From Clostridium sp. AM22-11AC (GTDB taxonomy: Bacteria > Bacillota > Clostridia > Lachnospirales > Lachnospiraceae), in assembly GCF_003473545.1 (NCBI RefSeq), contig NZ_QUCM01000014.1, forward strand, positions 21,767 through 85,766: a DNA stretch of 64,000 nucleotides, in the 5' to 3' direction. Every line of letters begins with the position of its first letter. Position 1 is the stretch's first letter. Position numbers and translations under genes: made by a program. Shown one piece after another: positions 61,048 to 64,000 of this stretch. Below the pieces are notes generated by a model, which saw only the letters and a program-made list of their open reading frames with translations, did not search any database and was not told the origin of the DNA.

Positions 61048-61983
61048 ATGAAGATTTTTGATCTACACTGCGATACCATTGAAGCATTAAAAAAACACAA
61101 TGAAACCTTTGATAACAGTACCACCCAGTTTACCATGAAGGGACAGGAAAACTTAGAAAAAGCAGTCCAATTTCTGGCTGTGTGGCTTCCTGATCATTTA
61201 AGAGGCCAGGAAGCAGTGGATTTTACCAATGGATATTATGAATATATGACAGAGGCTGTGGGAAAGGTTGCAGACAGGGCGGCTTTAGTAGAAGATATGT
61301 CTGATCTGGACAGGATATTAAAAGAAGGAAAATGGGCGTTTATCCGTTCGATTGAAAGTGGTGCCGCACTTGGCGGAAAACTGGAAAATGTAGATCATTT
61401 TGCAAAACTGAATTTTAAGATGATGACACTGACCTGGAACGGGATCAATGAACTGGGAAGCGGTTCCCAGTCAGAAATGGGTCTTACAGATTTTGGAAAA
61501 GCAGCTGTGCGCCGTATGGAAGAAGTGGGGATGATCGTAGACTGTTCCCATTTAAATGATGCAGGTTTTGAAGATCTGTTAAACTGTTCTACTAAACCCT
61601 TTGTAGCTTCCCACTCGAATTTACGTTCCCTGTGCAGTCACAGCCGCAATCTGCGGGATGACCAGTTTAAGGAGATCGTGGCAAGAGGAGGCCTTTGCGG
61701 GATCAATATTTATTCCAGATTTCTTACAGAGCCGGATGACCTGGGAGCCGGGCAGAAGGAGCAGCTCCTTCGTCTCATTGACCGTATGTTAGAACTTGGA
61801 GGAGAAGATGTGATCGCCTGGGGCATGGATCTGGACGGCGGAGTTACCTGTGATCCATCCATTGGCACTCCTTATGGTGCTGCGGCATACGGAGAATATC
61901 TGGTGGAACATGGGATCAGCCGTGAGATCGTAGACAAACTTTCTTTTGATAATGCCTACCGGTTTTTTACGAAAGTTTTGTGA
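61048..61983 (+). CDS. Membrane-dipeptidase family zinc peptidase (M19)
   Basis: 311 residues. Metal ligands: FDLHCDTIEA (HxD), Glu in FIRSIESGAALGG, and the His residues in VDCSHLNDAGF and ASHSNLRSLCSHSRNL. C-terminal WGMDLDGGVTCDPSIG closes the barrel. Such enzymes hydrolyse dipeptides, including ones with D-amino acids. No signal peptide is visible, so it acts in the cytoplasm. GGGGAGG lies 5-6 bp before the ATG. It is probably co-transcribed with the ClpP-class gene 63 bp upstream. A bidirectional terminator follows at 62005. Confidence 0.92.
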   Translation: MKIFDLHCDTIEALKKHNETFDNSTTQFTMKGQENLEKAVQFLAVWLPDHLRGQEAVDFTNGYYEYMTEAVGKVADRAALVEDMSDLDRILKEGKWAFIRSIESGAALGGKLENVDHFAKLNFKMMTLTWNGINELGSGSQSEMGLTDFGKAAVRRMEEVGMIVDCSHLNDAGFEDLLNCSTKPFVASHSNLRSLCSHSRNLRDDQFKEIVARGGLCGINIYSRFLTEPDDLGAGQKEQLLRLIDRMLELGGEDVIAWGMDLDGGVTCDPSIGTPYGAAAYGEYLVEHGISREIVDKLSFDNAYRFFTKVL

Positions 61984-62004
61984 AAAACTTCAATTCGTAA
62001 AGTA

Positions 62005-62045
62005 AAATAACTCCCTAATATTCAAAATGGGGAGTTATTTCTTTT
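62005..62045. terminator. Bidirectional terminator between dipeptidase and XRE genes
   Basis: AAATAACTCCC (62005-62015) pairs perfectly with GGGAGTTATTT (62030-62040), with T-rich sequence on the right. The right part overlaps the 3' end of the XRE gene and its A/T run encodes that protein's lysine tail. Confidence 0.8.
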
Positions 62046-62478
62046 TCTTCTTTTTTATTATTTTACTTAGGTCAGACGATAATTCCAACATATTTTTTTC
62101 TATTAAAGGTTCCTGTTCGTCAGCAATTCTTTTAAAATTCAACATTGTTTCAAGAATATCCAATGAATTATCCTCAAATGCCTTTGTGACAAGATTACTT
62201 TTGCAAAAACTATCAATAATAATTTTTATAATGTGTATTTGTTCCGGTGTTAATCCGTCAACTTCTAAAATCGAACCAGAACGATTTAATAATATAGTAT
62301 CTGTTGTAACATGAAAAACAGTGGCTAGTTTTATTAACACTTCAAAAGACGGTGTTCGACTATCGTTCTCATATGCCGCAATAGTAGATTTTGTTACACC
62401 AACTAAATCAGCCAATTCTTTTTGTGTAAATTTACATGAATTGCGTAATTCCTTGATTTTCGCCCCTATTAGAACCAT
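62035..62478 (-). CDS. XRE-family transcriptional regulator
   Basis: 147 residues. HTH at residues about 5-60: IGAKIKELRNSCKFTQKELADLVGVTKSTIAAYENDSRTPSF is a clear HTH_3 pattern. The C-terminal half is helical without known domain and ends in KIIKKKKKK. The start at 62478 is preferred because AAGGAG lies 10-12 bp upstream; an ATG 33 bp earlier is less likely. The gene is strongly AT-rich, unlike the genes up to 61983, which with the adjacent transposase suggests transfer. It probably represses its own and the transposase promoter. Confidence 0.88.
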   Translation of the reverse strand: MVLIGAKIKELRNSCKFTQKELADLVGVTKSTIAAYENDSRTPSFEVLIKLATVFHVTTDTILLNRSGSILEVDGLTPEQIHIIKIIIDSFCKSNLVTKAFEDNSLDILETMLNFKRIADEQEPLIEKNMLELSSDLSKIIKKKKKK

Positions 62479-62494
62479 ATGATTATCTCTCCTT

Positions 62495-62583
62495 ATTGTA
62501 CAACTATACAATGAATTTGTTACACTGTTGGAATATCGAAAGTTGCTCTAATAGTAGACTTTTTAATATACTTATAGTATAAT
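62495..62583. promoter_or_regulatory. Divergent XRE/transposase promoter region with operator
   Basis: For the transposase, TAGACT (62555-62560) and TATAAT (62578-62583) are 17 bp apart. An inverted repeat ATTGTA (62495-62500) / TACAAT (62507-62512) lies just upstream of the XRE start codon and includes a minus-strand -10-like TATAGT, a likely autoregulatory operator. Confidence 0.6.
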
Positions 62584-62607
62584 AAAAGTAAGGAAGGAGG
62601 TGAGAAT

Positions 62608-63969
62608 ATGATTAGATTGTGCAAGTATAATCAAGAAAATATCCTTGATAAAATACGCAATGGTCAACTGGACGCTGTTGCCCTTAGCACTACAAATTTA
62701 ATTGACGATATTATATTGAAAATAAATTCATGTAATATTTTTAACTGCTTAGAAAAATATATACCAGATTTCAGAGCAGATAACACAACAATACCTTATA
62801 AGTTAATTTGGGCTAGTGCTATTGCGGCTAAAATGCGTGTTCAGACAAGTCTTACTGACATTCCTTACGCTCTTAATGACCATAAAACTTTAGCTGAGTT
62901 AGGATATACTCTTATAGATGACTCTGGTAATTTAAAGAATGGGTTAATGCAAGAAGGAAGTTTAAGATTTTTATTAGGAAAATATGACGCTGAATTATTT
63001 ATAAATGGTTATATTTACACAATTCAAAAAGGTATTCTCCCTCTATTAAATATAGAACCTAATATACACATATTAGACTGTACTGATTTAGAAGTAAATT
63101 TTAAAAATTCCAATTATGAAATGTCGGGAATAAGCCATAGTAAGCGCGACAATAAACTTACAAGAGGTTATAAACTTGCTACCCTTAGAGGAATTGTTAA
63201 AGATGTTGGTTTAATTGAAGATATACGTTTTGGAAGTATCCAAAGCCATGATCTAAACCTAAGTGAAGAAATGGTTAGAACTTCTCCTGTATTGAAACCT
63301 GGGGATATTTTAATTAATGACAGAGGCTTTATGTCAAGAGAATTGATGAATTTTCTTAAAGTAGAAAGAAACGTAGACACATATATCCCTTTAAGGAAGA
63401 ATATGGTAGCTTATCAACAAGCTATTTTAAGCGCAAAAGAACAAAACATCTGGAAACCACACCCTAATTTTAAAAGAAAAAATCAAGTTATATCTTTAGT
63501 TGAAGGTATGGGAATGTACTGGGACAGTGATACTCCCGAAAATGATGTTCCTATAAATACCTGCGTTGTTTGGGATAAACAATTTGATAATTATTTTGTT
63601 TTTATAACCACAGACATTACTAAATCAGCAAAGGAAATTGTCCGTATTTATGAATTGCGACCAGAAATAGAAGAAGATTATAGGCAATTAAAAGATTTTT
63701 GGAAAATAGAAGATTTTAAGAGTACAAAACTCAATATGATTTTATTTCATATTGTATGTGTATTATTTGGCTATCTGTTTTATCAACTTTATATCTTATT
63801 GCCAGAAGGTGAAAAATATTTAGGAAAATCATTGCCTGTTATATTAAAAAACTATATGCCACAAGTACAACCTTATGTAGTTCTTTATGCAGGTTATGAA
63901 TTTGGGGTGCTTACTTTATTTGAATTAATGGAGTTTTATGCTCATTCTGATTATTCCGGGGCTCTCTGA
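62608..63969 (+). CDS. IS4-type DDE transposase
   Basis: 453 residues. DDE residues by position: Asp in IHILDCTDLEV (about 150-160), Asp in GDILINDRGFMS (about 240), and Glu in YELRPEIEEDYRQLKDFW (about 350), the last being the Y-(2)-R-(3)-E-(6)-K signature of the IS4 superfamily. GGAAGGAGGTGAG is the ribosome binding site. AT-rich compared with the rest of the window. The gene appears intact and may be complete. No matching left terminal repeat is seen upstream, so the element's left boundary is not fixed. Confidence 0.9.
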   Translation: MIRLCKYNQENILDKIRNGQLDAVALSTTNLIDDIILKINSCNIFNCLEKYIPDFRADNTTIPYKLIWASAIAAKMRVQTSLTDIPYALNDHKTLAELGYTLIDDSGNLKNGLMQEGSLRFLLGKYDAELFINGYIYTIQKGILPLLNIEPNIHILDCTDLEVNFKNSNYEMSGISHSKRDNKLTRGYKLATLRGIVKDVGLIEDIRFGSIQSHDLNLSEEMVRTSPVLKPGDILINDRGFMSRELMNFLKVERNVDTYIPLRKNMVAYQQAILSAKEQNIWKPHPNFKRKNQVISLVEGMGMYWDSDTPENDVPINTCVVWDKQFDNYFVFITTDITKSAKEIVRIYELRPEIEEDYRQLKDFWKIEDFKSTKLNMILFHIVCVLFGYLFYQLYILLPEGEKYLGKSLPVILKNYMPQVQPYVVLYAGYEFGVLTLFELMEFYAHSDYSGAL

Positions 63970-63998
63970 GCCACCTGTCCGGACTTTGAGAGCCACCA
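63960..63998 (+). mobile_element. Possible right end of the insertion sequence
   Basis: After the transposase stop, GGCTCTC (63960-63966) and GAGAGCC (63988-63994) form an inverted repeat, GTCCGGAC lies between, and GAGCCACC occurs twice 22 bp apart. GC content rises sharply here. This looks like an IS terminus or a terminator; the window ends 2 bases later. Confidence 0.35.
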
Positions 63999-64000
63999 TT

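Noticed and set aside
1..64000. CRISPR arrays, tRNA or rRNA genes, replication origin
   Set aside because: No regularly spaced direct repeats, cloverleaf tRNA with CCA-compatible acceptor, or rRNA sequence was seen in any intergenic stretch.

Overview
The window looks like a chromosomal segment of a gut-type anaerobic Clostridia bacterium, most likely Lachnospiraceae. Supporting signs are the whiA / crh-like / dnaE / pfkA start, strong AGGAGG ribosome binding sites, an azlCD pair, a soluble (not membrane-anchored) molybdoenzyme set, Trp-type ABC genes, an acyl-CoA reduction cluster with its own ETF, and no respiratory chain genes. Nearly all of it has uniform moderate GC; only the last 2 kb (about 61984-64000) is clearly AT-rich and looks acquired.

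Layout. 1-7061 is housekeeping: end of whiA, a crh-like HPr paralogue, dnaE, pfkA, a small DUF protein and a dus tRNA-dihydrouridine synthase. 7379-14955 is an accessory island: a GntR/FCD regulator with a palindromic operator in its promoter, a cloverleaf-like structured intergenic element (8179-8351), a MalY/PatB-type C-S lyase/aminotransferase, an APC amino-acid permease, and a three-gene soluble redox set (FAD oxidoreductase, molybdopterin oxidoreductase, four-cluster ferredoxin). 14990-17778 holds a leader with a terminator hairpin, a 37-residue small ORF, azlCD and a divergently placed GT2 glycosyltransferase. 18053-25104 runs from two unknown membrane proteins into cdaA-cdaR (c-di-AMP synthesis), ptsH-ptsI and an O-antigen-polymerase-like protein. 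25311-26588 is metY.

26707-32232 is a xanthine-dehydrogenase-type operon (Mo, FAD and 2Fe-2S subunits plus a xanthine-type NCS2 permease). It is preceded by a purine-class riboswitch whose terminator uses the aptamer's own P3/P1 strands, so ligand binding should switch the operon ON. 32484-46478 is mostly envelope and transport: cardiolipin synthase, an SLH-domain protein, a MacA/MacB-like exporter, an OmpR/PhoR-type two-component pair, a Trp-type ABC uptake system and an SH3-NlpC/P60 hydrolase with a structured leader. An SLC13-type transporter (46581-47864) converges on it.

47988-60125 is the most striking region. etfBA (minus) and an acyl-CoA dehydrogenase / crotonase / MFS transporter / CaiB-type CoA-transferase operon (plus) diverge from one 426-bp intergenic region that carries two well-matched sigma-54 promoters facing outward. 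Downstream lie a sigma-54 activator with an intact receiver domain, a partner 'histidine kinase' whose phospho-acceptor histidine is lysine, a CaiC-like acyl-CoA ligase and a short-chain dehydrogenase. Together these read as an inducible, cytoplasmic pathway: import of an unknown carboxylic acid, CoA activation, isomerisation/hydration, and ETF-linked reduction of an enoyl-CoA. It resembles the carnitine (cai/fix) logic, but with an MFS carrier instead of a betaine transporter and a PaaG-like crotonase.

60214-61983 carries a ClpP-class (TepA-like) protease and an M19 dipeptidase. The window ends with an AT-rich XRE regulator and a divergent IS4-type DDE transposase. No rRNA, tRNA or CRISPR array was seen.
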